From Nereocystis luetkeana (Eukaryota; Sar; Phaeophyceae; Laminariales; Laminariaceae), in contig JARUPZ010000002.1 of the NCBI GenBank assembly GCA_031213475.1, forward strand, positions 7,452,330 to 7,516,329: a stretch of 64,000 bases of DNA. The letters run 5' to 3'. Each line of letters begins with the position of its first letter. Within the stretch, counting starts at the first letter, position 1. Below the pieces are notes generated by a model that made no database searches, was not told the DNA's origin, and was given only the letters and a program-made list of their open reading frames with translations. This document shows positions 13,691 through 27,400 of the stretch, in pieces. A program made the translations under genes and the position numbers.

Positions 13691-16600
13691 AAGAACACTC
13701 CCTCCCTCTGGTCACAACATCAGGGACTATCTATACCAAGCGTTGAGGGCACGCTGTCAAGTGGAACCCACCACAACAATGCCAGCTCGCCCTCGGGCAT
13801 TGGCTCTCCTTTAGAATGCCTCGAGCAAATTCTCATCTTGGAAAGGTGCCCTCAGCGGGCATAAAACCTTCAAAAGCTAATTGGAAGGTTGATTGAGCTG
13901 TGACGTTGTGGTTGCTTTTTTGGATTGACAACGTGGTGTCAACGTATGGATGGCACAGTTCTTGACTTTGTGGCCTGTTAGGGGGGGGGGGGGGGCGTGT
14001 GTAGGAGAAAACAACGGTTTGCGCTGATTATGGGTGATCGTCGTGTATGTGTTCTGCCACGGACAGGAGGAAACAGGAAAGGGTAGGCATGGGCAGCAGT
14101 ACTGTATGGAGTTGCCCCTGCAGTCAAGGAGGCCAATATACCGCAAGCGTGTTTGCAGCCATCATATACGGCAATTGACGAGTGGTCCTGTGTGCGTCGG
14201 GTTGACTGGTGAGTGCGAGGCGGTTAACTTCGCCGTTGCGTGTGTATGCTCCAACGGAGGAAGGAGCATCAACATCCCCTCCCTCATCATGTTTGCAAAT
14301 GCAGTCAACTCTATAGGGGGTCCACGGTCATCTATATAACGCAAACGCGCGCTAAACACCTTTCTTTTGCAATACGTATGCTTCTGCAGGATCCGAGATG
14401 CCATTAATCGTAGGATAACACTTGTTTTGTCAGAGGGAGCAGGGCGGATTCGGGTTAGGCATTCCTTTGACCGCATGGTTTACAGCCCCTCCCCCCCGCC
14501 TCCCCCTTCCCTCCTTACTTCATTCCTCCCCTACTCCTGAATGTCATGCCACCTAGCGCTTCGTTTGCTCTTCTTGTACAGTAGCCCTGTCGGTAATATC
14601 TGCAGTCCCCGAATATTCCCAGCGTGCACTGACGGGAAAGCGATCGTCCCATATCTCGCCACACTCGCGACCTCATGAGGTATCGTACCGATATGCGTAC
14701 GCGTATAGCATTTGGAAATGTGCTTAGTTGTGGGATAACAACGGGGGCCCGTCTCCTCTACGCGGTCGCCCCAACCGATGCCAGACTCCTGATGACGCAA
14801 AGCGAAGGATGCTCGGCAGAAGAAACAGATCGCCCGCAGCTACTCGCAGGCTTGGACGAAGCACAACACGTGCTTTTGAGCCGTTGGCACGGGTTTCAAA
14901 AGGCCGCAGCGGGCTCGCGCACGTTCAACTCCCATTTTTTTCTTCCTCTCGGCCACCCACCTGGAAGGGGTGTGTTGGGCAAGCACCAACGCATAAGTTG
15001 CAATTGTAAAGCTATAGAGACAGATAGGGGAGAGCACGTGCGGGGGGGTGAGCGGCGTAGTCCCGAGTCAATTTTTGTTCTTCTGGACTGCTATGAGTGG
15101 GCGTATAGTTGAGGGATCGTCACGCGGGGCAGTCGTCCATGTATGTCACCGTTCCCCCGTTGGCGCTTGTCCTGAAATAAGCTTGTCGGAATAGACGGAG
15201 GATCCTTCTAACAATACAGCAATTTCCGAATTGGTTAATAAGTGCATTATTTTTTCATTAACTTTCGGATTCCTGCCGTTGCGGCATCATGCGCACGCTC
15301 CACCTCAAGAAAATTTCAGGCATTATGTGATGAACACAGGCGCAGGCACACCTTTTGTCATTCGCACCGCACCTTTTCTTCCTCACGTTCACTTCTTTGG
15401 CGTGTCGTCTCTGAAACACCGCTACGAAGTGTGCGCATTCCAGGATTTGTGCCTTAGTTCGTGAGTTCGCAGTCAGCATTGTGAAAACACGCGTAGCATT
15501 AGCAGCAGGCAACGGCGAGCAACGATTGTTCGATACTCTCACGGATATGATGTGCCAAGCCTGAGTCAGTTCATTTGAGCTCCTCAGGGTATATATAAAT
15601 ATATTATCCACGTAGAACACACACGACAAGGAAGAAAGGGGGGGACATCAAGAAGAAGTAGAAGTAGTAGTAGAAATAGAAGACAAAGAAGTAGACAGAG
15701 AAGTAGTGGACAGAACACGTCCCAACCCGCTGACCGCTCCACACAGAAACACGCATATTTCCTGTGTGGAACTCCCAAATGCCGTTACACATGAATCCAT
15801 GCACCAAGTACATGAGCATCCCGAACAGCCACTCTGCTCTCTACTTGGTGAATGGGATAACCAAACATCGCTCACGATAAAATACCATGATGATAAACCA
15901 CGATCACCCGAAACCCAAGTTCAAAGTATCGTACTAAAAAATAATACGTCAAGATCACCCACGCCTCAAACCATAACGTCCATCTTCAGAAAATAAGACC
16001 AGAAACACCTCCTCATACCAAACAAAAACAAAAAAAAAATCGAATCCAAAGCCTCTCTGTTGCAAACATATAAAATTCTCGAAATCCAACGCCAGGTAAA
16101 ACTAAATTCTTCTCGGATCCAGCCAGGTAAAATGGCATTTTCCGCGGAATTGGTCTAAATATATTCGTCTACTCTCAAGAACTAAAACACAAGCCTTCCC
16201 TGAATATCCTCGATTACTTGGATATATCAGTACCCAGTATAGGGCCTAACCGAATCAGGAAGAATAAAACTCTACATTAACGTGATGGTAGAAATTCCAA
16301 GCCTGTCGACAAATAACCAGCGGGTTAGTTACCAAGAACCAAAAACGAAAAACATTCAATCCGAACCGTTTGTGCCCCCTGGCATATCAGTGTCTCTTTA
16401 GTCCTACCAACCTCTCTCTCAATTTCCGAAGGACTATCCAAACCTTCCCTTGTCAAAATGGACCGCACACACCCCCAGGCGCTTCCTAGTCTCTCTCCAG
16501 CCTCATCAAAAGCTAAATTGCGACTTGACCGAAAAATACCACAGGCCCTAGGAATAGATATGGACCGAACACGCCCCCAACAACGATTTGCAAGGCATTT

Positions 16601-17139
16601 AATACAAGCAAGTACCCGAACCAAATGCCTTTATGTACTAATTTAACGTACATCAACTTGTCGGTGAAAACATGGTTCGGCTTTTGTGCCTTCGTCATTG
16701 TGCACGTACCACACCGCAGTACCCGCAACCGCCGAAGCGGGAAAATCGTGGTGTGCCGTCCGTTGTATGCGCGTCTACTGTTTGTACCTGTGGTGGAAGC
16801 TGGCGGAGCGGACGTCGTGATTGGGTGGCCGTGCGAAGCGCGTGGTCAAGGTGAAGGCGATCTCCTTCTGCAACATCTCCCAGCGCCATTGCCTTGAACC
16901 ACGGTGCCGCACAGAGGCAGGTGAAAAACCAGCAACGATGAGAAGGGATTGGGATAGCACCAAATGATTGTACACAAAGCGTTGCTGTGGACTGGTCTGT
17001 TTGTGGGTTCTGATCTGGACTGGTGGACGGCGGGGAGGTACAGGGATATCCTTGAATATAAAAAAGTATGTGTGCAGTCGACCAAAATATTGTCAAGAAG
17101 TATGCATACACTTCGACCAAACGTCAAGATTGTATGCAT

Positions 17140-20100
17140 CTACCACGGTCGATTTGCCGAGTGTCTTTGTTCTCGGCGTCTAACCTTAGAGATCCTCCCT
17201 CCCCCGACCTTCCGCAGTGCGTCGAGAAGAACAGATCGTAGCTCGTGCTTCGCGGCACATCTGCCTAGGAATCCTCGCCAGCAAGCCTCGATCTGCAGAG
17301 CAGCGGCGTCCTCGGTTAAAACTTCCACAGTGCCGCCTGAACAAGACAAACCTTTCCTGCTCTCAGTCCCGGTGACGCTGGCCTCGCCTCGGGACGCGTG
17401 TTTCTCGTTGCCCACTCCCGATTGGAATGAGGTCTCCTCGTCCCGCGACTGAACTTCTTCCCTATCCTTACGCTCGGGTCCCTTCCACCGCCGTCGTGGC
17501 TTGCTATCCACACCTTTCCGAAATTCTATTTGGAGAACATTTTTTCCACCCGCGTGCTCGACAGAAACAGAATCGCCGAGTCCTGTTCTCGTCTCATATA
17601 CACGACCAGCAGTCATCCCCGTAGGTTTTTCTTCCGAACACACCATTTCTCCGTTCCCTACCCTCAGCTGTATCGGCTTGCAACGACAGGTTTTCCTCTT
17701 AGCGAAACCTCTCTCACCCGTCGACCCCGCCCACACCCTTCTCCCGACTCGGTGTGGAAGAGCTGTTGTCGTATTTGTCGTCGATACAAAATCGCGCTTT
17801 TTTTGTCCGCGATCGAGTCGCATCGCACCATCGCCGTGACGATCCAACCCTTGGGTGGATGTCGCCCTATCGCTCTTCTTTGTAGCTAGAATCGGGTTCA
17901 CATTGGCATTGGCACACGGGGCGGAGCTTTCGACGTTGTGTGATGATTGTTGCATCAACTTCTCGGCAAGGAGCGCCGCTTGGCGCGTAATGTCGGTCGC
18001 TTGAGGAGGCTGCTGTTGTGCTGTCTCTTGTTTAAGCCTGGCGAATGAAATACGCGAAGAAAGAGCGCGTATGTATATACGTGGATCGCGAGAGCAGCAT
18101 GCTCTCCGTGGTTTAAGATACAGCAGAGTAACAAAGGACCCGACAACATGTATCACGTAAAGATATCGGAGATTGAACCAAATCGGATAACGGATTTGCC
18201 GCAGAGTTTGCTCGAGTGAGGTACATTGTGGCCTACCAGCGGCGAAAAAAACAGCTTCAAGAATCGTCGTGGGCACACCGTCAATACCCATGAAACTGAA
18301 ATCGTGGCGTGGCACGGCACGACGGTCGACAGTTCGCACTGTTCTAATTCTGCACATGTAGTGCCTCTGACGAGAACGCCCAACCTTTGCGCATGTTGGC
18401 AGTTACTCAAGCAAGGGCATTCTATGCACCCTTTTAGATGCGAGGACGGATGTGGATTCTGTATGTGACCACCCTCTCGCTCTCACCGCCGGGCATTTTC
18501 CTGAAGCTTCGCGTCCAAATCAGCGACCTCATCTCCTAGCGGATCTCTGGCAAGGTATGCCACTTTCAGTGTCGGCGCTGCTTCTATCAAGCGTTGCTTG
18601 CCGCCCCCGGCCTTCTCTCTTCTTTGTGTGGATCTCCCAAAGCGCTTATTTTTCCCTCTCGTCGGGAGTTGTAGGTTGCTAGCCACCTCGGCCCCGCTCG
18701 GTCCGTTCCTGGTCTCGGCGGGGCGTGCTTTGCACAGGATGCTGTATAGGTCGACCTGAAAACAAAAGGACAAATTGACGCGTGTTCGAGTCGAACGGCC
18801 ACTCGTAGCACGGTCGGGTGGCATGCGTGCTTGCACCCGGTTCGTTTGCCAGTCCTTTCGCCGATGTTGGCTGTTAACAAGTAGTATCAGCGTCGCCGCA
18901 GAGAAGGAAGTTTATTTTGGTAAGTCTTGTGTAGAACTACAGCAGTACCAAAACAGTAGACGCGGCGGCAACAACAACAACGATAACAACAACAACAACA
19001 ACGACAACAACTCTAGAGAAACGAGACGACAATAGTACGTGCACGAGTCGAAACATGCCAACCTTATGCCAACAATGACAAGTTACCTTCGCGAGTGGCT
19101 CGCTGAGCTCGTACGCAGCTTCCGTGCTTGCAGTTGCTTCAGCTCTGTCCGTCGGTTTCCCAGGCGCGTGGTCCTGGCACGACGGCTGTGAATCTGGCGC
19201 AACCTCCACCGCCTGGGTTGTATCCGCCGTTGTCATTCCAAACGCGGAAAACGAGTCTAGGAACACGGAAACCGGAACTTCTTCCTCGGGACTGGGGCAA
19301 GGATGCAGGTCGTCGACTTCCATCTGCGACACATGATGCAAGCCGGAACATGTTCGTAGTGAGAGCTTGGTACGTGTAGTTGCCAATGGGTTGACTTAAA
19401 AAGCGATGGGTATACATACCGTTTGCCGTGCATGAGTGATATCTCTACATCGCGTCGCTGGTGTATCGTCACCAGTACGAGTGCGGACAACCTCTGGGGG
19501 GATCCGTACGCATCACAGCAAAAAGACAGGGAACGTATCACGACAAACACAAGGTAGTTCAGACCACTGAAACACACCCGCAGCTTTTGCCCCCCTTCAC
19601 CAAGTGAGAATAGAGGCGACACAGCTAATAATGTAAGTCGTGGATTTTAATATCTGGCAGGCCCTATCCCCCCCCCTGGATAGGAGCTCGACGACAACGA
19701 GAGAACTGGCAGAAGCCCTCTTATACGATGGGTGCAGGGGATATTTATACACATACAGACAAATCGGAAAAATGGGAACGAAGCCTAAAATGAGAACCAA
19801 GCCGTATCTCCAGAACCATGAGGTGTATCAGAGAACCAAAATGATCCTGCGAAACCCCTTGGCCAGCCCTGTGAGAGGAGCTCGTCAGAACGGTCATGCT
19901 CCATCTCGTGCCTTCGGGTGGGCGCAAAAAGCGATATACGCTGGCTCTATTGTGATTTCTCTAGATGCTGGCTACCGCGGCGATGCCGAGGACTTCCAGC
20001 CTGAGCGACAGCTCATTCGAAGGCTGCTGTACAGCCCCACAGGACTGTCAACTTTTTTTCTTGGAGTTGTACACAATTGGTTTGCTTTCTAAAAAAAACC

Positions 20101-20679
20101 GTCCGTTCCCATTTTTTGTTTCGTTCTCATTTTTCCGTTTTGTCTGTAACAAAACACACACATTGTCAACACCAAGACATGCCTTCGTGTTAGACTCAAC
20201 GAGCGCGTGGAAAGAAAATATTACTTTTACCTTGCATCCTCCTTTGAGGCTACCGGTATACCGATATAAACCACCCAGCAAACGGCAAAGGTGCTTGTAC
20301 GAAAGACCACTATGTCCGGAAATGTAAGGATCGTTTGGGTACTAAACTTCACACACAGTAATATGAATATACAACCGCGTTCCTTACATTTACGGACATA
20401 AAATGGTATGTATGTGACAAGGCACACCTTTTGTTGTGCCGAGTTATCGTCGGGCCCGACCAGGCGGTGCCCAAGGTAGGTGCCTTTGGGAGGATTGGAT
20501 GCGAGTCTCCGGTAGGGATTGGCTGACCCGCGCTCTCTGCATGGCGACTCTGTGATCGCACTGACAGCGACTTGATGGCTTTCTCGCTCGAAGTCTTCAG
20601 TCATTCGAGTAGCACGCCTGCGTCTTCGGTCGGCGTGGAGTGCGACGTAATCGATGTTTTCCCGGCGGTTGTGCGCCAT
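17140..20679 (-). CDS. IQ-motif protein, four exons, 551 residues
   Basis: Exons are 20679-20428, 19323-19087, 18755-18487 and 18037-17140, stop at 17140-17142. Junction phases are 0, 0 and 2, and the total is 552 codons including stop. The ATG at 20679 opens MAHNRRENIDYVALHADRRR. Exon 2 is acidic, and exon 3 is basic and ends in a helix (EVADLDAKLQENARR). That helix continues across the intron into LKQETAQQQPPQATDITRQ. Near the C-terminus (about 498-520) AALQIEACWRGFLGRCAAK fits the IQ motif (IQxxxRGxxxR), which binds calmodulin without calcium. No enzyme domain is visible, so a calmodulin-regulated scaffold or cytoskeletal protein is the plain inference. Exon 2 could also be a first exon, since it begins with an ATG right after its acceptor. 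Confidence 0.65.
18961..19011. repeat. AAC/GTT microsatellite in an intron
   Basis: CAACAACAACAA-type triplets with scattered changes lie in the second intron of the IQ-motif gene. Confidence 0.85.
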
Positions 20680-21497
20680 CGCGCGAGCCCCAGTCTGGCG
20701 CGTGTACGTATATACGTAGGCGACGGAATCGCGAACCCAAAGGAAACCACGCAGCGAGTAAAACGATACTACTCGTATTTTGTATGATGTGTATGAATCT
20801 ACCATTAGAAGATATGAGACGTACGTACTCGTACGTGCGTCGTACCCATGAGTATTATACCTGGTACCTACAGAGCATGTAGTACAGTACAACGGTACGT
20901 AGTGCGGAGAAGGTCTCTAAACAGTTGAAAAAAATCTGGAGATATGGAGGTATGGCGGGGTGGTCAGCAGCCACGCCCTTTCTGTACGAGTATGTAGACT
21001 GCTGCTTCTTGTCTCGTTTGGGGCTCAAGCACCAATGCGACGCGCCAGGAAAATGCGGGGGGGATCTGTGGCCGGCCGGTCCCACGACGGCAGCTCGCCC
21101 CCGTACTACTCGTGCTCGTATATACTCGTCGTACTCGTATATGCTCGCGGTAGTTTTAACTGAGGCAGGCGAGAGGCCAATTAATCAAAATGCCTTACGG
21201 CGATGTGACCACATATATATATACTTTATACGAGGTACATGGTATCTATCTACAGTAGTAGGGTGGAGAATCAGGACACTGGATGTTGTATCGTACTAAG
21301 TACCAGGTAGTAGTCATTTCGTTTGGTAGAAAAAACGGCTATGTGTGGAGACACACACATGCATGTAGGTTGTCGCAGTTCAGACCTGGTCGTAGAGGAT
21401 CGTTTTGAGCTCTTTCTCGGTCGGCACCATCAATCTGTTGTTGCTGGAAGCGTCAAGGTGGTGGTGGGATCGCACCACTCGTCCGCCCGCCGCCAGC

Positions 21498-24400
21498 ATG
21501 AAGTATGCCCTACTGGCCTTATTGTTATCCTGGTCCGTGCGTAGTGGGCGAAACATCCTACAATATACCGACTTCCTTCGACGCGTCCTGTCTTTCGCGA
21601 CTCAAGGTAGGCGCTTTGGTATGACGAGAGCTTACGAAGCTGTCGTAGCACGAGTGCTGTACGAACACTTGTACGTCTTCGTACTGCTGTCTGAGCTCCT
21701 CCTCGTCCGCACTGTCCGAGGAAGTTTTTTATCAAGTAATCCCGAGTTCGTCCATCACAAAAATCCTAATTCCCATTTTTTTTAGATGTACGAACGACGG
21801 TTTCAGATGAACCGGAACCGGGGATTCGCGATCGATGACTCGATGACTCGATGATACGGACAATATCGTACGCATATCAAAGGTGTGCCACGCTACATAA
21901 CAATTCTGTCAAACACCGACGGCTCGCATCTCCATGTACCGATGTTGTTGGCAAGTGCGGGATCCGATGTTCTCTCGCAGCTGGAACGGTGAGTCCACGT
22001 TGTTGCATACCTGTGTACAGCAGCAGTAGAAGTTGCGATGCACGAGGATATTTATTTTATTTTTGTATTTCGTTTTCAGATCTCATACCAGATACGCAGG
22101 AGTTAGGATTTTTCTGATGGGCGTGTATCATTCGCATGTATGTACTGTAAGTACTACTATTAATATTAATACTGTTGTAATATTTATAGAAGATCTCATC
22201 AAAATGTGATCCCACTGCGTTGTCAGCGGGAACTGCCGCATCTATCTATCACACAAAGCTACGATACGCGAATCCAAGAGCTCGTTCGATTAAAGTCTCT
22301 GTATCTGGGACGGCCGCTCCCCTCAGGGATCAGCCGGTATGCGCATGAACTTGTTACATACGTCGTACTGGTATACTATTGCACGGGGCCATAGTAATTA
22401 GGACCCATCATGTACACAAAAACCTACATATTACAGTATTTTTACGAAGCATATTGGGTCCTGATTACTATTACGGGGGACCGTATTAAATAGGACCTAC
22501 GGTGCGCACAAAAACCTACCTGGTACCTGGTATGTATTTCGCTATTTTTACTACTCCGGTATTAATAACAATATTAGGTCCTATTTACTGCTGTGGCCCC
22601 CCGTAGCATGTTCCCCTGTAATACTGTAGTTCCTCGTACTATTATTCTAATTCATACAGAGTTCGTACGTACAATCTTTTCCCCTGTGGGTATGCAGCGA
22701 CACCGACACGCCGACACCAACACCGTCATCGAAACCGGCACCTTTCGTTGCAGGTTCAAGGAAAGCTTCCTCTGGGCCGCGGCGAAAGGAGGCCGAGTAG
22801 AGGAGTGCGAATCGCTCGTGCAGATGGGGACGGGTGAGCTAATAATAGTGATGATGATGAGCTGAATCTCTCCCACCCAACGAAAGCAACAGGAGCGCAC
22901 GGGACTTTTATTTCGAGAGGCGGGCGTTTTGTTTGCTGTTGCTCTTTGTTGCCTCCAGGAAGTCTGCCTGCGCTGTGCTTATAGTTTGCACTTCAACTCA
23001 AGCCGAGGATACTGTTGCACCCTACATACTCGTTGAAGTGCTTGCATGTGTGATGTGCGCCATGGTCGACGTGGAGTTGACCCCAAAATCGAAATAACTG
23101 TGAAGGTGTTTCGTACCTACTGAGCTATAGGGGTAAAATATCGATCGATAACCCAGTCCAGGGTGATCCTTGTAACACTCTCCCCCCCTCTGAACGGCGG
23201 GATCTTTGGGGCGTCGGTACGGTGTACGGCCGCACGCTGACCTACCCGCTTCGTTTCAATACCTGGGGAACCAGGGAGAGATGTTTTCAGGAACGCACGC
23301 GCAAGCGTTTCTATAAAAGAAACGTTGTAAGTGTACTGCACGGTATTTTGCGAGTTCCAGGTACGTTTCCCTGTCACATATTATGGTATTCTACTCGGTA
23401 TAGTAGGGCATACGCATGCTAATATAATATACCAGGTAGCTAGCATGTCTGCCGACTCTTTAAAGAGATTTGCCTAAGATGTAGTGTGGGATAGAACACT
23501 TCGCGCGAGAGCGATGTAGAGCGCCGCAAGCAACAGAGACTACGATGTAGTAGGCTTTGCCACATTTATCATTTGGGTATCTGCTAGTTCCAAATTATGG
23601 GCCCTCCACCGTTGAGGCGGAGGGGGCGGCCCTAATAAGTGATGTACTGTACTGCACCGTACTGTAGATACCACATAAAGACAGCACCGGATCGGCACGA
23701 AAATACGGTACGATGATTTGAACCTCGCGCAAGTCCCTCTTCGACGTCGTTCTTGCAAGCGATGTCCTCATGTAAACGCCATCGTATTGTACAGTAGAGG
23801 CCCACGAACAAGCAATACCCTGCCTGGCAAGCTCAGGGTTGCTCAAGAATAGTGTCATAATAGGTCTCAAGGCTTACTCGTAAGATACTGCTGTAGATGC
23901 TCCTGGTTGGCGGAACAGTATTATACAGTATCCTAAGAAGCGTCATGTTGCTCGTGCCGCGCGTGATTAATCATCAGATGTAAATTGGGTAAGTCCAGAG
24001 GGCGATACCCCCTTGCTGGCCGCCTGCCGAAACGGGCACTTCCCTGCGGCCCTTTGCCTCCTCAACAATGGCGCCGAGGTGGATCTGGCTGCCGGCGACG
24101 GACAGACAGCTCTACACTTCTGCTGCCGTCACGGCAACGAAGCGATCGCAGAGGCCTTAATTTTGAGGGGGGCCAGCGTATTGGCCAGAGACAATAGAGG
24201 CGAGTGCGCAATTTACACGGCAAATGCGGGTATTAACCCCTTGTACCACTCAATCACTGCAGTCCCGTTTCGGGGACAAACCACTTCGAATCAGAGTACG
24301 ATGTTTGTTTGCAGTACTCACACACGGTGTTAGTAAAAGGATTAATGCATGACAAATATGGAGGTCCGCGTCGTCGGGGAGTGACCGCAAGAGGAGCGGC

Positions 24401-27400
24401 CTGCAAGCAAAAACCCTTTGTCCCGTAAACCGTGCCAAGTAGTCACACGCACCAAAATGTGTTTGTAAAGTTGAAAAACCCAGCGTATCAAGTACACTCA
24501 CTCGCATACGGGCCAACAAGGTTGTTGTCGTCGTAAGCACCGCTCTTTTTTGCTTTTTCGTTGTTGTTATCTTGCGAAATGAACACTCAATGTACAACGG
24601 TGGGTATATCATTACCCAGCGGCACTTCGTATGATCCAACTCCTGTTATATTCTGTAGGTTTCACCGGCCATAAGAAATGCGCACAGCTGTCGCCAAAAT
24701 AAGCGTCGGCTGGTCCGCGCGCTCCACCAAAAGTTGTACTCTAAAACCCTTTATAACTGGCACCTACGTTATGAGGATTGTTTTTTGAACGTAATAGGAG
24801 TATCCTTGCAATATTCAATAGTCTGAGTCCGCCGTGCTATGCTCAACCAAATGCGTTATATTATAGCAGGTGCTACGGCTTTCGAGAGTCCGGGGCCTCG
24901 CGTCCCGACCGGTATGCTTCGACGGCTCAACATTATAGCCCAGCGTAGGCAAGACCACGACGACAGCGCTGGGCACGTCTCAATCCCAGGCGGCGCGTCG
25001 ACGTCTACCCCCGAAACTTCTATCTCCGACACGCGACTATTCCGACATCCTAACGCAAGACCTGACATTGACGAAATACCTGGTATTGACGCACTGTCCC
25101 GTCACTCAATATCTGGCAACGCAAGATCTGGGAACGAAGAGTCCAGGTCGGGGCGGCGAAGCAGTGGTCACCAAGAGCGCCCTATGGACGTTGCTGCAGA
25201 GAGAGCATGGAACCTAAGATCAGCTGCTCTCCATGGCAGGAGGTGAATTGTCGGTACCAACAATTTAGTCGCTTCACGATGCGAGTGAGTTACGTGCTTA
25301 GCTGAAAAATCAGCAAGCAAGATAAAAACCTGAAATTTAGTTTTATGAAGATGTGCATGATGTGCGGGTGAGGATATATCGTACAGTTATGCAAGGTTGG
25401 TCGAGCAGCTGCTCCGCCTCCTCCTGCATGTAGCCCAATCGACATAACGAGACGAAGGAGCAGGGTACGATAAAGTACGTTGAGCACCTTACACCTTGCG
25501 TGTTTCTGCAGACGCTCATCACTCTTCGCCCTTGTGTGATTGCGAGCGCCTCCTCCTTCCTCGCACCAGCTTCTACCTGAAGTTGAAAACGACAAGTGGA
25601 CTTAAAAAAACGTAATAATTGATAGCCAACCAGATGGAACCAGCAATGGTACCAATGTGTTTCCTTTGTTTCGGGCAAAAAAGGCTGACTGAAGTTGAAA
25701 ACGACAAGTGGACTAAAAAAAACGTAATAATTGAGAGCCAACCAGATAGAACCAGCGATGGTACAAATGTGTTTCCTTTGTTTCGGGCAAAAAAGGCACC
25801 GGGTACGTATAAAGAGGTGCACCTTGGACCATTGTCCTTCCACGCACCTCAAAATCCCCGGCATCGATCGAAGTGTTCGAAGAGGAGGTAGTGATACAGT
25901 TTTTTTTCATTTCGATGGCAAGCACCGCCACAACGTTTCTTCCGCCACCTGCTTCTGCCGCACGTACGTAGGGGGGACTCTCCAAACGAGGAGGGAAGGA
26001 CAACGTTCCCTTCAATCGCACCTTCAGTAGCCACGTCACACCGGTGAGCACGAGGCCGTCTCATGATTTATTCTAGGTAGATGTCAAATTTGCTATTCTT
26101 GGCAGCTTGCCGTCGGGAAGCATGAAGTTCACGATCAAAACACGCTCCTGGGTTCAACCTGTGGCACCCCGAGTGTTGAGCCGAACACCTTGAGATCTTA
26201 TATGGGACGCACTCTCGTTATACCACGATTCATTCTGAGAAGTTTTACTATCAAGACACCCAACTATTTTTTCGGAAATTGCGTTGGGCGCGGCATGCAA
26301 ACGACCCCCCCCCCCCCGCTACATTACAACGCGGATCACGAAACTTTTCAACTTGCAGCACTTCGCAGAGCGGACCACCACGACCCGAGGAATTCTCAAC
26401 GCCGAGATACGCGGCGAGGGCTCCATCGGAGAGAGGAGCATGTCTCGGCGTCGACCTGTCGGTAACCAGTCGCAACCTAGAGATGCATCGGCACGCGTCG
26501 AGGGAGGCCGAGGCGCTGCGCAAAGCTGGAGGCACTGGAACGCAGCACTTGGCCGCTATCAGCCGCGGGGAATCCTCGAGCGAAGGCTTTCGGTCCAGCG
26601 ACGACGAAGACGGCAATGTGAGTAGAACAGCCTCTAACGTAACGGGCTGCGCTTGCTGGTCGCAAGAGTCGTAGACGGGAGGGTTTTGCTGAGCGCCACC
26701 CTCGTATTCTGCAAGTCACTGGGATTATCAGAAAAATAGTAAGGCTGGTAAACAGTCGTGCATTCATCCCAAGACGGCTCCGCTGGGAGAATACTTGTTC
26801 CTCCCCTGCGTGCTATGTTTGTGCCCGCTGACTCAGGTTGTTTTACTCGGCTAGAGACAAAAAAACACCAGGGAAGATATTGTAGCAAGAACAGTACAGC
26901 AGCTATCAATCAGGGCTTTTCGTGGGCCAGGTCAAACCTCACGGGTCGGGTCGGGTCGGGTCGGGTCGGGTCGGCTGACCCGACCCGACCCGCGAAATTT
27001 TTGAAGTGAGTTGACTTGACCCGGCCCGAGCCGCGACATCTTTAGCCTTTTGACCCGACCCGACTCGACCCGCGAGATTTCAAAAACTGTTTACCCGACC
27101 CGACCCGACCCGACCCGACCCGACCCGACCCGACCCGACCCGACCCGACCCGCCACCTTCCGAATGACCCGTGATAAACGTGTTTCATGCGGGTCGGGTC
27201 AGCGAGACCATTTATGTTGACCCGCGGGTTCGACCCACGGATCCGGCCTGTGGGTCGGCACTTGAGAAATAATTAAATATTCATTTTTGCTTCCGCAGCC
27301 ATATGTGGCCTGGTTGTAGTGGGTATGGATTGACGCGGGTATGCGTATGTGGATTTGGCGGTGTTTTCATGTCTTCATGTTATACCAAAGGAGTAGTAGA

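Larger units (their letters stand above)
9657..17139. other. Long gene-poor stretch rich in small repeats
   Basis: No splice-consistent gene was found in 7.5 kb. The stretch holds many TACCTGGTA/TACCAGGTA motifs (10030-10400), a GTCGGAA repeat (11375-11403), a 15-bp minisatellite (12173-12232), poly-C at 13347-13365, poly-G at 13981-13996 and one copy of a dispersed repeat (13441-13690). A purine-rich tract lies at 15640-15700, followed by a G-poor stretch (about 15880-16640). An interrupted open frame at 10511-10925 is described under findings. Confidence 0.45.

Noticed and set aside
14675-15112. 145-codon plus-strand frame with a helix-like stretch
   Set aside because: No splice signals, domain or matching partner exons were found. 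The composition is like the surrounding gene-poor DNA.
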